From: Saprospiraceae bacterium
GTDB lineage: Bacteria; Bacteroidota; Bacteroidia; Chitinophagales; Saprospiraceae
Assembly (NCBI GenBank): GCA_020528935.1
Contig: JAJDFU010000524.1
Span: 1-5,356, forward strand
Length of the DNA stretch: 5,356 nt
Reading direction: 5' to 3'
Part shown: positions 1 to 5,356 of the stretch, in pieces
How the letters are laid out: each line of letters begins with the position of its first letter
Position numbering within the stretch: position 1 is the stretch's first letter
Notes under the pieces: generated by a model
The model's input: only the letters and a program-made list of their open reading frames with translations
The model's database searches: none
What the model was told of the DNA's origin: nothing
Made by a program: the position numbers and the translations under genes

Positions 1-57
1 TATCGAGGATCACTCTAACCTCTGCGGCGAGAGCGTCCGATCGGACTAAGGGCAATG
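1..57. other. No recognisable gene
   Basis: This is the left flank of the decayed repeat. The minus-strand frame of the relic stays open after the TGA for a short Arg-rich stretch and then stops, with no similarity to the region after the intact gene's stop at 649. I see no start, RNA or terminator here. Confidence 0.5.
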
Positions 58-226
58 TCGAACACCATGTGGCTGCCATCTCACGTGTGCAAGGCGACCC
101 TTCGGCACCTCATCGTGGATGGCGTCTCGGATTGCACTACCATCTCCTCGGGTTCCTCGAATACCGGGTTGAGGTCGAAATTGCCGCTCGCCGGGCGATA
201 CACCGGTACCAAAGCCTGGTAGGTAC
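58..226 (-). pseudogene. Decayed second copy of the 3' end of the downstream-strand lipoprotein gene
   Basis: This stretch aligns without gaps to 674-842 at a constant offset of 616 bp. By hand count 149 of 169 bases are identical (about 88%), rising to about 95% over 142-226. Read on the minus strand in the frame equivalent to the intact gene, it gives a peptide resembling residues from TYQALVPVYRPASG onward, with NPVFEEPEE and RRVAL retained. It then meets an in-frame TGA at 81-83, where the intact gene has a CGG arginine codon. Many differences change the amino acid (H to N, I to L, G to V, P to Q, S to C), which suits a relic better than a gene under strong constraint. The similarity stops abruptly at 226/842 and fades near 45-57. 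No start codon or 5' part of a matching gene is present, so it is a fragment. A genuine C-terminus ending at the TGA of a protein rearranged by recombination is a less likely alternative. Confidence 0.75.
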
Positions 227-580
227 GGTGAGTTCGCGCAAAGGATGGGTGAATACGCTAATGACAAAACCCTGATGCAGGCTGTACTTGGCATCCAGCG
301 CAGCGTGGAAGTTGGCTTCCAGCATGCGGCGCAGGTCTTTTTCGTCCAGATCAGAATCCTGAGCAATGGGACTGAAGATGCGCATGCGATTAGCCGACTG
401 GTCGGTAAGGACGAGTACCGGGCGCTCGCCCAGGGAAAACTCCCAAAATCCCGGCCGCCCTTCCACATCCATAGCATGGGCGCGAATGAGGCTGTCCATC
501 TGTTCGATGGTCATGGATTGGGCGGGCAACACGGCCGGAACAGCGAATACAAAGGACAGAAAAAGCAGGAAAAAGCGCAT
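137..580 (-). CDS. Secreted hypothetical protein with truncated, chimeric C-terminus
   Basis: The product is 147 residues with no assigned function. Residues 1-20 form a classical signal peptide: a short basic start, a hydrophobic run rich in F, L and V, then LPA before Q21, so export to the periplasm is likely. Residues about 22-118 form a compact mixed alpha/beta region with MRIFSPIAQ (66-74), LRRMLEANFHAALDAKYSL (83-101) and HPLRELT (112-118). I recall secreted Bacteroidota proteins of similar size with this core, which usually continue for roughly 30-40 more residues with a Thr/Tyr/Ser-rich, Gly-rich end; this is from memory. Here the family-like sequence stops exactly at residue 118. Residues 119-147 (Arg/Ser-rich) come from reading the duplicated lipoprotein fragment in the wrong frame, ending at a TAG at 137-139. 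The gene is therefore probably broken, or newly tailed. The start at 580 is chosen because it begins the signal peptide. It lies 68 bp after the lipoprotein gene on the same strand and may be co-transcribed with it. Confidence 0.7.
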   Translation of the reverse strand: MRFFLLFLSFVFAVPAVLPAQSMTIEQMDSLIRAHAMDVEGRPGFWEFSLGERPVLVLTDQSANRMRIFSPIAQDSDLDEKDLRRMLEANFHAALDAKYSLHQGFVISVFTHPLRELTVPTRLWYRCIARRAAISTSTRYSRNPRRW

Positions 581-648
581 CCTATGAGTTTTTTTAATAA
601 ACGGCTACGCCAAAGAAATCGTTTGGGCGGGCTTGTCTGCAGGCCGAC

Positions 649-1470
649 CTACCGGTCCAGATAGGAAGCCAGGTCCAACTCCATGGTGCTGCCATCCCGC
701 TTTTGCAAGGCGACCCTGCGGCTCCTCATCATGGATGGATTCTCGGATGGCCCCACCAACTCCTCGGGTTCCTCGAATACCGGGTTGATGTCGAAATGGC
801 CGCTCGCCGGGCGATACACCGGTACCAATGCCTGGTAGGTACCCGGTTCTGAGGGCAGCAGGAAAAGTGAAGCAAAGCGGGCATCGCCGGCGGCGTACTC
901 GGCGTAAGGCAGCACCGCCCTTGGACGCCGGTGATCCTGCATGTCAAAAACAAAGGCACCGTAATCCCGGGCATAGCCGATCAGGAAATTTTCCCAGACC
1001 TCCAACCGGACTATCTGCCCCGACTGGGCGTCCAGCGCCATGCGCTCACCCGAGAATTCGGGCAGCAGGGGCGGCAGCATGGCGTTTTCCTCCAGATCTA
1101 CACAGTACACCGCCAGCTTTCCCTTTATGCCGATCAGTTTACTGCTGAGGTTGTAGGTAATTTGCGCCAGCTGATAGTCGTAGGCCTCTGCATTTTCGAT
1201 CAGGGAGTCCAGCAGCAAGGTGCAATCGGGCGTGGCTATCACCTGTAGCCTCCGGTGCACCGCAGGCTCACCGGCCGGCAGGATGCGCACCAGCCGGCGC
1301 AAATCCTTATCGTAAAACTGGTTGTGCGGCAGAAGATCAGCTTCGGCCGAACAGGGTATCGCCGGTGCTCCGGACTCCTCCTCCGGGAGCTTCTCCCCCT
1401 TCACCTCCGTTCCGGAATTGCAGGAAATCACTATACAAAAGATGAAAGCGATAGGAATCAGGCGCAACAT
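649..1470 (-). CDS. Orphan lipoprotein of unknown function
   Basis: The product is 273 residues and I do not recognise the family. Residues 1-16 are a short hydrophobic signal sequence ending in VIS-C, so Cys17 is the likely lipidated residue of a signal peptidase II lipoprotein; Asn18 follows it. Residues 18-40 are an acidic, Pro/Gly-containing tether. The remainder is soluble and rich in short beta-like segments, for example KLAVYCVDLEE, QIVRLEVWENFLIGY and YGAFVFDM, which could form a beta sandwich or partial propeller; that is a guess. The C-terminal 60 residues or so (TYQALVPVYRP onward) are the part duplicated at 58-226. The ATG at 1470 is chosen because it places the lipobox correctly. 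The gene is transcribed divergently from blaI, with 166 bp between the starts, and the BlaI operators lie in that gap. I found no convincing promoter of the TTTG/TAnnTTTG type on this strand. Confidence 0.8.
   Translation of the reverse strand: MLRLIPIAFIFCIVISCNSGTEVKGEKLPEEESGAPAIPCSAEADLLPHNQFYDKDLRRLVRILPAGEPAVHRRLQVIATPDCTLLLDSLIENAEAYDYQLAQITYNLSSKLIGIKGKLAVYCVDLEENAMLPPLLPEFSGERMALDAQSGQIVRLEVWENFLIGYARDYGAFVFDMQDHRRPRAVLPYAEYAAGDARFASLFLLPSEPGTYQALVPVYRPASGHFDINPVFEEPEELVGPSENPSMMRSRRVALQKRDGSTMELDLASYLDR
674..842 (-). repeat. Intact copy of the 169-bp duplicated segment
   Basis: This is the intact member of a direct repeat whose other copy is at 58-226. It lies inside the lipoprotein gene and encodes roughly its last 60 residues apart from the extreme C-terminus. 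The right-hand breakpoint is sharp: both copies share GGTAC ending at 226 and 842, and the next bases are unrelated. Both copies have the same orientation, so recombination between them would delete the 616-bp interval containing the short secreted-protein gene and the end of this one. Confidence 0.85.
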
Positions 1471-1554
1471 GCTCGGACTTTTGGGTCAAGATACGCAGCC
1501 TTGCGGGTTTGACCGGGTCCTTGCAGATGCAAAACGTTAAAAATTCTTAAAACC

Positions 1555-1570
1555 TACGAAATTGTTCGTA
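1555..1570. promoter_or_regulatory. BlaI operator 1 (upstream, in divergent gap)
   Basis: A perfect 16-bp dyad, TACGAA-ATTG-TTCGTA. It is the farthest of three identical half-site pairs from blaI and lies before the TTTG element of the blaI promoter. It is the operator closest to the divergent lipoprotein gene, about 85 bp from that start codon. BlaI/MecI-type repressors bind short dyads as dimers, so its place beside a blaI gene makes it a probable site. The half-site sequence differs from the TACA/TGTA core known for staphylococcal BlaI/MecI. Confidence 0.85.
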
Positions 1571-1576
1571 CAAAAC

Positions 1577-1607
1577 TTTGATTTACGAAGTCCTTCGTAT
1601 ATACTTG
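1577..1607 (+). promoter_or_regulatory. blaI promoter, Bacteroidota type
   Basis: TTTG at 1577-1580 is followed, after exactly 19 bp, by TATACTTG at 1600-1607, one mismatch from the Bacteroidota -7 consensus TAnnTTTG. Transcription would start near 1613, giving a leader of about 24 nt before the ATG at 1637. Operator 2 fills the spacer and operator 3 covers the predicted start, so repressor binding would block polymerase directly. The element was identified by eye; the start site is an estimate. Confidence 0.75.
1584..1599. promoter_or_regulatory. BlaI operator 2 (in promoter spacer)
   Basis: A perfect dyad, TACGAA-GTCC-TTCGTA, with the same half-sites as operators 1 and 3 but a different 4-bp centre. 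It lies entirely between the TTTG and TATACTTG elements, ending immediately before the latter. Its centre is 29 bp from that of operator 1 and 26 bp from that of operator 3. Confidence 0.88.
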
Positions 1608-1609
1608 CA

Positions 1610-1625
1610 TACGAAACACTTCGTA
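1610..1625. promoter_or_regulatory. BlaI operator 3 (over transcription start)
   Basis: A perfect dyad, TACGAA-ACAC-TTCGTA. It begins two bases after the -7 element and covers the predicted transcription start, ending 11 bp before the blaI ATG. Three dyads with invariant half-sites and unrelated centres in 71 bp is the pattern expected of repressor binding sites rather than of RNA structure. Confidence 0.88.
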
Positions 1626-1636
1626 ACATCCCGAAT

Positions 1637-2023
1637 ATGGCGAATAAGAACCTACCGCGCCCCACCGAAGGCGAACTGGAGATCCTGCAGGTGCTCTGGG
1701 CTCTGGGCCCCGCTTCCGTGCGCCAGGTGAACGACGCCCTCAGTGCCAATCGCAGCGTTGGCTACACCACTACCCTCAAACTCATGCAGATCATGGTGGA
1801 CAAAGGCTTGCTGGCCCGGGATACCAGCGAACGCACACATATCTACCGGGCCGTCGTGGCCGAGCGGGATACGCGGCAGAATCTCCTGCAAAACCTGGTG
1901 GATCAGGCCTTCGGCGGCTCGGCCATGGATCTGGTCATCCAGGCACTGGGATCGCATCGCGCTACACCCGAAGAACTGGAAGAGATCAAGGCCCTCATCG
2001 AACGGCTGGAAAAAGACGAATAA
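1637..2023 (+). CDS. blaI: BlaI/MecI-family transcriptional repressor
   Basis: A 128-residue dimeric winged-helix repressor, the usual length for BlaI/MecI (Penicillinase_R family). Residues 7-23 (PRPTEGELEILQVLWAL) match the conserved first helix. Residues 27-37 form helix 2, and 41-56 (VGYTTTLKLMQIMVDK) the DNA-recognition helix with its characteristic YTT-L--M pattern. The wing follows around GLLARD to HIYRAV (57-73). Residues 75-128 are the helical dimerisation part, ending in a PEELEEIKALIERLE helix. In staphylococcal BlaI, induction cleaves between Asn101 and Phe102; by eye alignment the matching place here is near Q102-A103, so that exact site is not conserved. An in-frame start at 1562 would put the operators inside the coding region; the ATG at 1637 fits the family N-terminus. 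The gene is very likely autoregulated and co-transcribed with the M56 gene 65 bp downstream. Confidence 0.95.
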   Translation: MANKNLPRPTEGELEILQVLWALGPASVRQVNDALSANRSVGYTTTLKLMQIMVDKGLLARDTSERTHIYRAVVAERDTRQNLLQNLVDQAFGGSAMDLVIQALGSHRATPEELEEIKALIERLEKDE

Positions 2024-2088
2024 GGCTGGCATACCCCGGATTGCCGCCTGGAGATCACCCATTTTTTATTCGACAATCAGAACGCCCC

Positions 2089-4182
2089 ATGCAACACATC
2101 ATTCCTTTTCTGACCGAACCCCTGATCACCGCCCTGGGCTGGACCGTATTGCATTCGCTCTGGCAGGCTGCCGGCATAGCCCTGTTGCTTCTGCCCGCCC
2201 AGTGGGCCCTTCGCAACCGCCCCGCCCAATGGCGCTATCTGCTGGCCCTGGGTGCACTGGCTGCCGTATGCGGCCTGTCTGTGGTCACTTTTGCCAAGGT
2301 ATACACCCCCGCGGCGCCTGCTTCGGCGGGAAGCGCTTCGGCTGCCGTTGCTCCCTTGGTCCTCCTGGAATCAGCTGTACCGGCTACCGTGCACTGGCTC
2401 GACCGCCTGGAATCCTTCTTTCATCAGCAATTGCCCCTGCTGGTTACACTCTGGCTGATCGGCCTGCTGTTTTTCGGTTTTCGACTTCTGGGCAGTCTGA
2501 TGTACCTGCAGTACCTGCGCCGGAATCAAGTCCGTCCTTTGCCGGGCTATTGGCAGGAGCGACTTCGGGAAATGGCCGGTCGCATGGGCATTGTACGGGA
2601 AGTACAGTGGATGGAATCGGCCCGGGTACAATCCCCCATGCTCATTGGATGGCTCCGGCCGCTTATCTTTTTCCCGCTGGGGGCCGTAAACCAACTGAAG
2701 CCCGAAGAAGTGGAAGCCATCCTGGCCCACGAGCTGGCTCATATTCGCCGGCACGACTTCCTGATCAATTTATTGCAGTCCGTGGTGGAGACCCTGTACT
2801 ATTTCAATCCGGCTGTTTGGTGGATTTCCGAGCTCATTCGCACGGAACGCGAACACGTGTGCGATGACCTGGCCGTAGCCCAAAGCCGGGGGTCCCTGCA
2901 ATACGCAAGGGCGCTATTGAGCCTGCAACAGTGGCAACAACCGGCTCCGGCCATGGCCATGGGCCTTTTCGGGCACGGGCCGGCCCTGCTTCAACGCATA
3001 CGGCGCATTCTCAAGCAACCCCAGTCCCGGCGGCACCTGCGCGAGCGTCTGACAGCCACCCTGCTGCTGCTGGCTGCAGGGCTTTGGATAGGTATGAGCC
3101 AAAACAGCTGGTCGGCGCCTAACCCCGCCAAAAACCTTCCGCACAGCGAAATGGACCGGCTTGCCGCTGCACCTGCCAGCGACACCCTGCCCGACGAAAC
3201 AGCCCGTTACCGGTTTAACCGGGATGGCCAGGACATTGAGGCCAGACTGGAAAACGGTCGCCTCCGGGAACTGATGGTGGACGGCAAGGAAGTGCCGACC
3301 AAAGAATTCGGGCTATGGGAGGATCGCCTGGCCAGCTGGATCGAGGCCATTCCACAGCCCGAGCCGCTTCCCACACCCCCGGCTCCGGAACCACCGCTGC
3401 CACCCGAAGAAGGCGTGGACGTCGCTCCGCCCGCTCCACCGAGCCCGGCTCCTTTCGATGGCGAGTACTTTACCGGCAAGGATCAGCCTATCCGCATTAA
3501 GACCCACCAACTGGAAGACGGCACCATGGAAATCGTTCTGGTGCGGCCCGACCGGCCGGATACCGTACTCCGATTCAATCCGGAAGAGCACGTACAATTA
3601 CTGCTGGACGACCTGGAGGTGATCGCAGGAGACGAGAAACTGCTGGAATTGAACGGCAAGGTCTTTTCGAATATCGGCATGGAGGATTTTGATGCGGAAG
3701 CTTTTTTGGAGCGCATTACCGAGGGGGAGCTCAATGAAGAAGAATTGCGCGATCAGATGGAGGAAGCTCGCCGGGAGATGGAGGAAAAACGCGACGAGAT
3801 GCACGAGGCTATGGAAGAGTACCGCAAGGCCCGCCAGCAGGCCATGGCGGAATACCGGGAAGCCCAGCGAGAAGCCCGGGAAGAATACCAGGAGACCATG
3901 GAGAAAATTCGCCGTGCGCAACGAGAGGCTCAGGCCCAAGAGCGCGAGGCCCGGCGGGAGGCCATGCGGGAGATGCTGCAGCAGCGCGAAGAACGTCAGC
4001 GACGCCTGGAAGAAGAACTGATCAGCGACGGCCTGATCGACGATCCCCGCAATTACAAACTGGACCTCAACGAGAGCCGCCTGAAGGTCAACGGCAAAAA
4101 GCAGCCGGAAGAGTTGTACCGGAAATACCGCGCATTACTCGACGCAGAAGGCGACATTCTCATCCAGAAAAGCAGCAACTGA
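2089..4182 (+). CDS. BlaR1-like M56 membrane metalloprotease with coiled-coil sensor region
   Basis: A 697-residue integral membrane zinc protease, partner of the BlaI repressor. Predicted membrane segments are at about 16-36, 50-70, 117-137 and 322-338. The M56 domain contains AHELAHIRRHD with HExxH at 214-218, and TEREHVCDDLAV with Glu253 or Glu255 as the likely third zinc ligand. NPAVWW, conserved in the family, lies between them. The part after residue 338 should face the periplasm. It has a beta-like region (about 370-410, with RYRFNRDGQDIEARLENG), a proline-rich linker (422-455), a second beta-like region (456-545), a highly charged Glu/Arg coiled coil (549-644) and a small C-terminal domain (645-697) containing DGLIDD and LKVNGKKQPEE. 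There is no penicillin-binding domain and no SxxK/YGN set, unlike classical BlaR1, so the signal is unknown. The ATG at 2089 is preferred over the in-frame TTG at 2041 because it starts just before the conserved GWTVLHSLWQ. Confidence 0.92.
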   Translation: MQHIIPFLTEPLITALGWTVLHSLWQAAGIALLLLPAQWALRNRPAQWRYLLALGALAAVCGLSVVTFAKVYTPAAPASAGSASAAVAPLVLLESAVPATVHWLDRLESFFHQQLPLLVTLWLIGLLFFGFRLLGSLMYLQYLRRNQVRPLPGYWQERLREMAGRMGIVREVQWMESARVQSPMLIGWLRPLIFFPLGAVNQLKPEEVEAILAHELAHIRRHDFLINLLQSVVETLYYFNPAVWWISELIRTEREHVCDDLAVAQSRGSLQYARALLSLQQWQQPAPAMAMGLFGHGPALLQRIRRILKQPQSRRHLRERLTATLLLLAAGLWIGMSQNSWSAPNPAKNLPHSEMDRLAAAPASDTLPDETARYRFNRDGQDIEARLENGRLRELMVDGKEVPTKEFGLWEDRLASWIEAIPQPEPLPTPPAPEPPLPPEEGVDVAPPAPPSPAPFDGEYFTGKDQPIRIKTHQLEDGTMEIVLVRPDRPDTVLRFNPEEHVQLLLDDLEVIAGDEKLLELNGKVFSNIGMEDFDAEAFLERITEGELNEEELRDQMEEARREMEEKRDEMHEAMEEYRKARQQAMAEYREAQREAREEYQETMEKIRRAQREAQAQEREARREAMREMLQQREERQRRLEEELISDGLIDDPRNYKLDLNESRLKVNGKKQPEELYRKYRALLDAEGDILIQKSSN

Positions 4183-4206
4183 AGAACCAGATTATTCCTT
4201 TTTACT

Positions 4207-4239
4207 AAAAGCCCGCCGGTACCGCCGGTGGGCTTTTTT
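4207..4239. terminator. Intrinsic terminator, probably bidirectional
   Basis: A 10-bp stem, AGCCCGCCGG (4210-4219) with CCGGTGGGCT (4225-4234), is closed by a 5-nt TACCG loop and contains one G-T wobble in plus-strand RNA. A run of six T follows it on the plus strand (4234-4239), and four A precede it (4207-4210), giving a short U run on the minus strand. It lies 24 bp after the M56 stop and about 30 bp beyond the stop of the convergent lipoprotein gene, so it can end both operons. Confidence 0.88.
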
Positions 4240-4269
4240 CGTTTCAGCCTCCGAAGAGGCAGCTCCAAG

Positions 4270-4704
4270 TCACTGCTGCACCCTGTTAATCCCGGCATAG
4301 TAAATGAGATACCAGTCCTCTTTCAGAAAGGCCCAGCGGCGTTCCATGGCAAAGTCGCCGGACTCGTGCACCATGCGCTCCACAATGATCCGTTCGGTGA
4401 CGGGCGTAAACTCGCGCTCGAAACCGCTGGTGACGTCGAAGCCGCGTTGAAGCTTCCAGTTGTCGCGCGTCCAGCGAAATTCCCGGGCCTGGAGCATACT
4501 GCTGTCTGCATACGAGGGCAGCCCTTCGAGCGGGAATAGAATGTGGTCCATCTGAAAGGCACTATCCTGATGAAAGCGGTTGTAGAAGGTCATGAACGCC
4601 TCAAAAGAGGGCGCATCCTCCGATTGGCTCTGATCGGTCGAATCGGAAGGCTTGCAGGCCGTTGCAAGCAGTACGACAGCAAAAAGCGAAAGGACGCGAT
4701 TCAT
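4270..4704 (-). CDS. Small lipoprotein, DUF4348-like
   Basis: A 144-residue predicted lipoprotein. Residues 1-16 are a signal sequence ending LLATA-C, placing the lipidated cysteine at 17, followed by a Ser/Asp/Glu-rich tether to about residue 31. The core begins FEAFMTFYNRFHQDSAFQMDHILFPL (written here as residues 34-59), a pattern of F--FY--F--D--FQ---I-FPL that I associate with Bacteroidota DUF4348 lipoproteins; this is from memory. Paired Trp/Arg/Lys positions (FRWTRDNWKL, 74-83) and a C-terminal WAFLKEDWYLIYY segment (124-136) suggest a small cystatin- or NTF2-like sheet, with function unknown. The ATG at 4704 is fixed by the lipobox. Its start overlaps the hemD stop in an ATGA, implying translational coupling, although no functional link to haem synthesis is evident. 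Confidence 0.85.
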   Translation of the reverse strand: MNRVLSLFAVVLLATACKPSDSTDQSQSEDAPSFEAFMTFYNRFHQDSAFQMDHILFPLEGLPSYADSSMLQAREFRWTRDNWKLQRGFDVTSGFEREFTPVTERIIVERMVHESGDFAMERRWAFLKEDWYLIYYAGINRVQQ

Positions 4705-5356
4705 AGATCTGTTTTCGTCAAAGGTAGCACTTGCTGAACGAGCAGCTTCAGGAGCGCCTCTTCCGAGGGGCTTTCGGGCTGCCAGGGATCGAGGCCTTGT
4801 TGCCGGAGCAGTTCGGCCGTGCTGTCTCCCAGGGCCACCCACTGCTGTCCTTCCCTGGGCGGCAAGCGGCCCAGGTAGGTTTCGGCATTGAGGGGGCTGG
4901 TGAACACCAGCACCTCGGCCTGTGGATCTACCCAGTGCGCGCGGGGACGGTTGTCGTACACCACCACCGACTGCGCCTCCAGGAGGTGCTGAAGCAGGCG
5001 TTGTACCGATTGCCGCGACCGGCGGGCCTGCAGAAAGAGGACCCGCTGGCCGCGCGCCTCCTCGGCAAAGGCTTCGGCCACCTCCTCGGGCCGGCCGCTG
5101 CCGGTGAAATCGACTCGCAGCCCCTCCGCATTCAGTTGGCTGGCCGTTCCGGGTCCCATCGCCGCGATCTGCTGACCCGGCAGCGGCCGGTGGTTGACGG
5201 CAAAAAAATGCGCCCCGCGCCGGCTGTAAAAAAACAGCCAATCGGCCGGCCGGGGCCAGGAAAAGGGCAGCGCGCGACACCCCAACAGGCCGAAGGCCAA
5301 CAGCGAATGTCCCCGTATTTCCAGGCCCCCCCCCAGGGGGCCGGCGGGGCCCCAGG
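4701..5356 (-). CDS. hemD: Uroporphyrinogen-III synthase, 5' end beyond window
   Basis: Uroporphyrinogen-III synthase closes hydroxymethylbilane into uroporphyrinogen III with inversion of ring D, in cytoplasmic tetrapyrrole (haem/sirohaem) synthesis. About 217 codons are in the window; the family is usually 240-260 residues, so roughly the first 20-40 residues are missing. Visible landmarks, in order, are EIRGHSLLAF near the edge, ADWLFFYSRRGAHFFA (the 'DW-FFTS--AV' position), AAMGPGTASQLNAEGLRVDF, GQRVLFLQARRS, VVVYDN, VLVFTSPLNAETYL, VALGDSTAELLRQQGL and PSEEALLKLLVQQV. These match the two-lobed HemD fold. Active-site conservation in this family is low, so identification rests on the pattern as a whole. 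An in-frame TTG at 5300 is not taken as the start because family-like sequence continues upstream of it without a stop. The TGA at 4701-4703 overlaps the start of the lipoprotein gene. Confidence 0.88.
   Translation of the reverse strand, partial: WGPAGPLGGGLEIRGHSLLAFGLLGCRALPFSWPRPADWLFFYSRRGAHFFAVNHRPLPGQQIAAMGPGTASQLNAEGLRVDFTGSGRPEEVAEAFAEEARGQRVLFLQARRSRQSVQRLLQHLLEAQSVVVYDNRPRAHWVDPQAEVLVFTSPLNAETYLGRLPPREGQQWVALGDSTAELLRQQGLDPWQPESPSEEALLKLLVQQVLPLTKTDL

Noticed and set aside
46..477. A 143-codon minus-strand open frame through the short secreted gene and the repeat
   Set aside because: It is a shadow frame of the 137-580 gene: its composition is Trp/Cys/Pro/Arg-rich, it has no signal sequence or family resemblance, and it does not match the lipoprotein frame across the repeat.
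1555..1625. The three dyads as a short repeat array (CRISPR-like) or as RNA hairpins
   Set aside because: The units are only 16 bp with 10-13 bp gaps, each a short dyad with 6-bp arms, and they sit on a promoter beside a dimeric repressor gene. Operator sites explain them fully.
1743..2867. A 374-codon plus-strand open frame overlapping blaI and the M56 gene
   Set aside because: It is in another frame of both well-supported genes and has Ser/Pro/Arg-rich composition without motifs.
3733..4020. The Glu/Arg-rich stretch as a DNA tandem repeat
   Set aside because: The periodicity is at the protein level (helical, AREE/REAQ-like) and the codons vary, so it is a coiled coil rather than a nucleotide repeat.
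1637..4182. Assignment as a beta-lactam resistance regulator
   Set aside because: The repressor and protease families match, but there is no penicillin-binding sensor domain, beta-lactamase or low-affinity transpeptidase gene in the window, so a resistance role is not supported.
4270..5280. A single 336-codon protein covering the hemD region and the lipoprotein
   Set aside because: The first half is low-complexity Ala/Gly/Pro/Arg sequence read out of frame with hemD. The lipoprotein signal sequence begins at 4704, so the longer reading is chance openness in GC-rich DNA.

Overview
The window looks like chromosomal DNA from a high-GC member of the Bacteroidota, most plausibly the Saprospiria/Lewinella group. 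The support is: a good Bacteroidota-type promoter (TTTG, 19 bp, TATACTTG) with no Shine-Dalgarno sequence near the starts; two signal-II lipoproteins; a BlaI repressor paired with an M56 peptidase that carries a Bacteroidota-style C-terminal region in place of a penicillin-binding sensor; and a secreted protein family I recall from that group. The taxonomy is inferred from family resemblance and was not searched.

Layout. Left part (1-1470), minus strand: an orphan lipoprotein gene (649-1470), then 68 bp downstream a short secreted-protein gene (137-580). The 3' end of the short gene has been replaced by a decayed second copy of the lipoprotein gene's 3' end, so the last 29 codons are an out-of-frame reading of that copy. 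Centre (1471-4182): a divergent AT-rich control region with three perfect TACGAA-N4-TTCGTA operators, then blaI (1637-2023) and a blaR1-like M56 peptidase gene (2089-4182), closed by a strong hairpin terminator. Right part (4270-5356), minus strand: the 3' portion of a uroporphyrinogen-III synthase gene (hemD) running off the window edge, coupled through an ATGA overlap to a small lipoprotein gene that resembles DUF4348. This unit converges on the same terminator.

How the genes work together. BlaI should dimerise on the three operators and silence its own operon. The M56 membrane protease should sense something outside the cytoplasmic membrane and trigger BlaI inactivation. The operators sit exactly in the promoter spacer and over the expected transcription start. 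No beta-lactamase or penicillin-binding gene is present; the only other gene next to the operators is the divergent orphan lipoprotein, which makes it a candidate second target. The sensor half of the protease is a proline-rich linker, a charged coiled coil of about 95 residues and a small C-terminal domain, so the signal is unlikely to be a beta-lactam bound covalently as in classical BlaR1. hemD and its lipoprotein neighbour appear to be an unrelated housekeeping unit.
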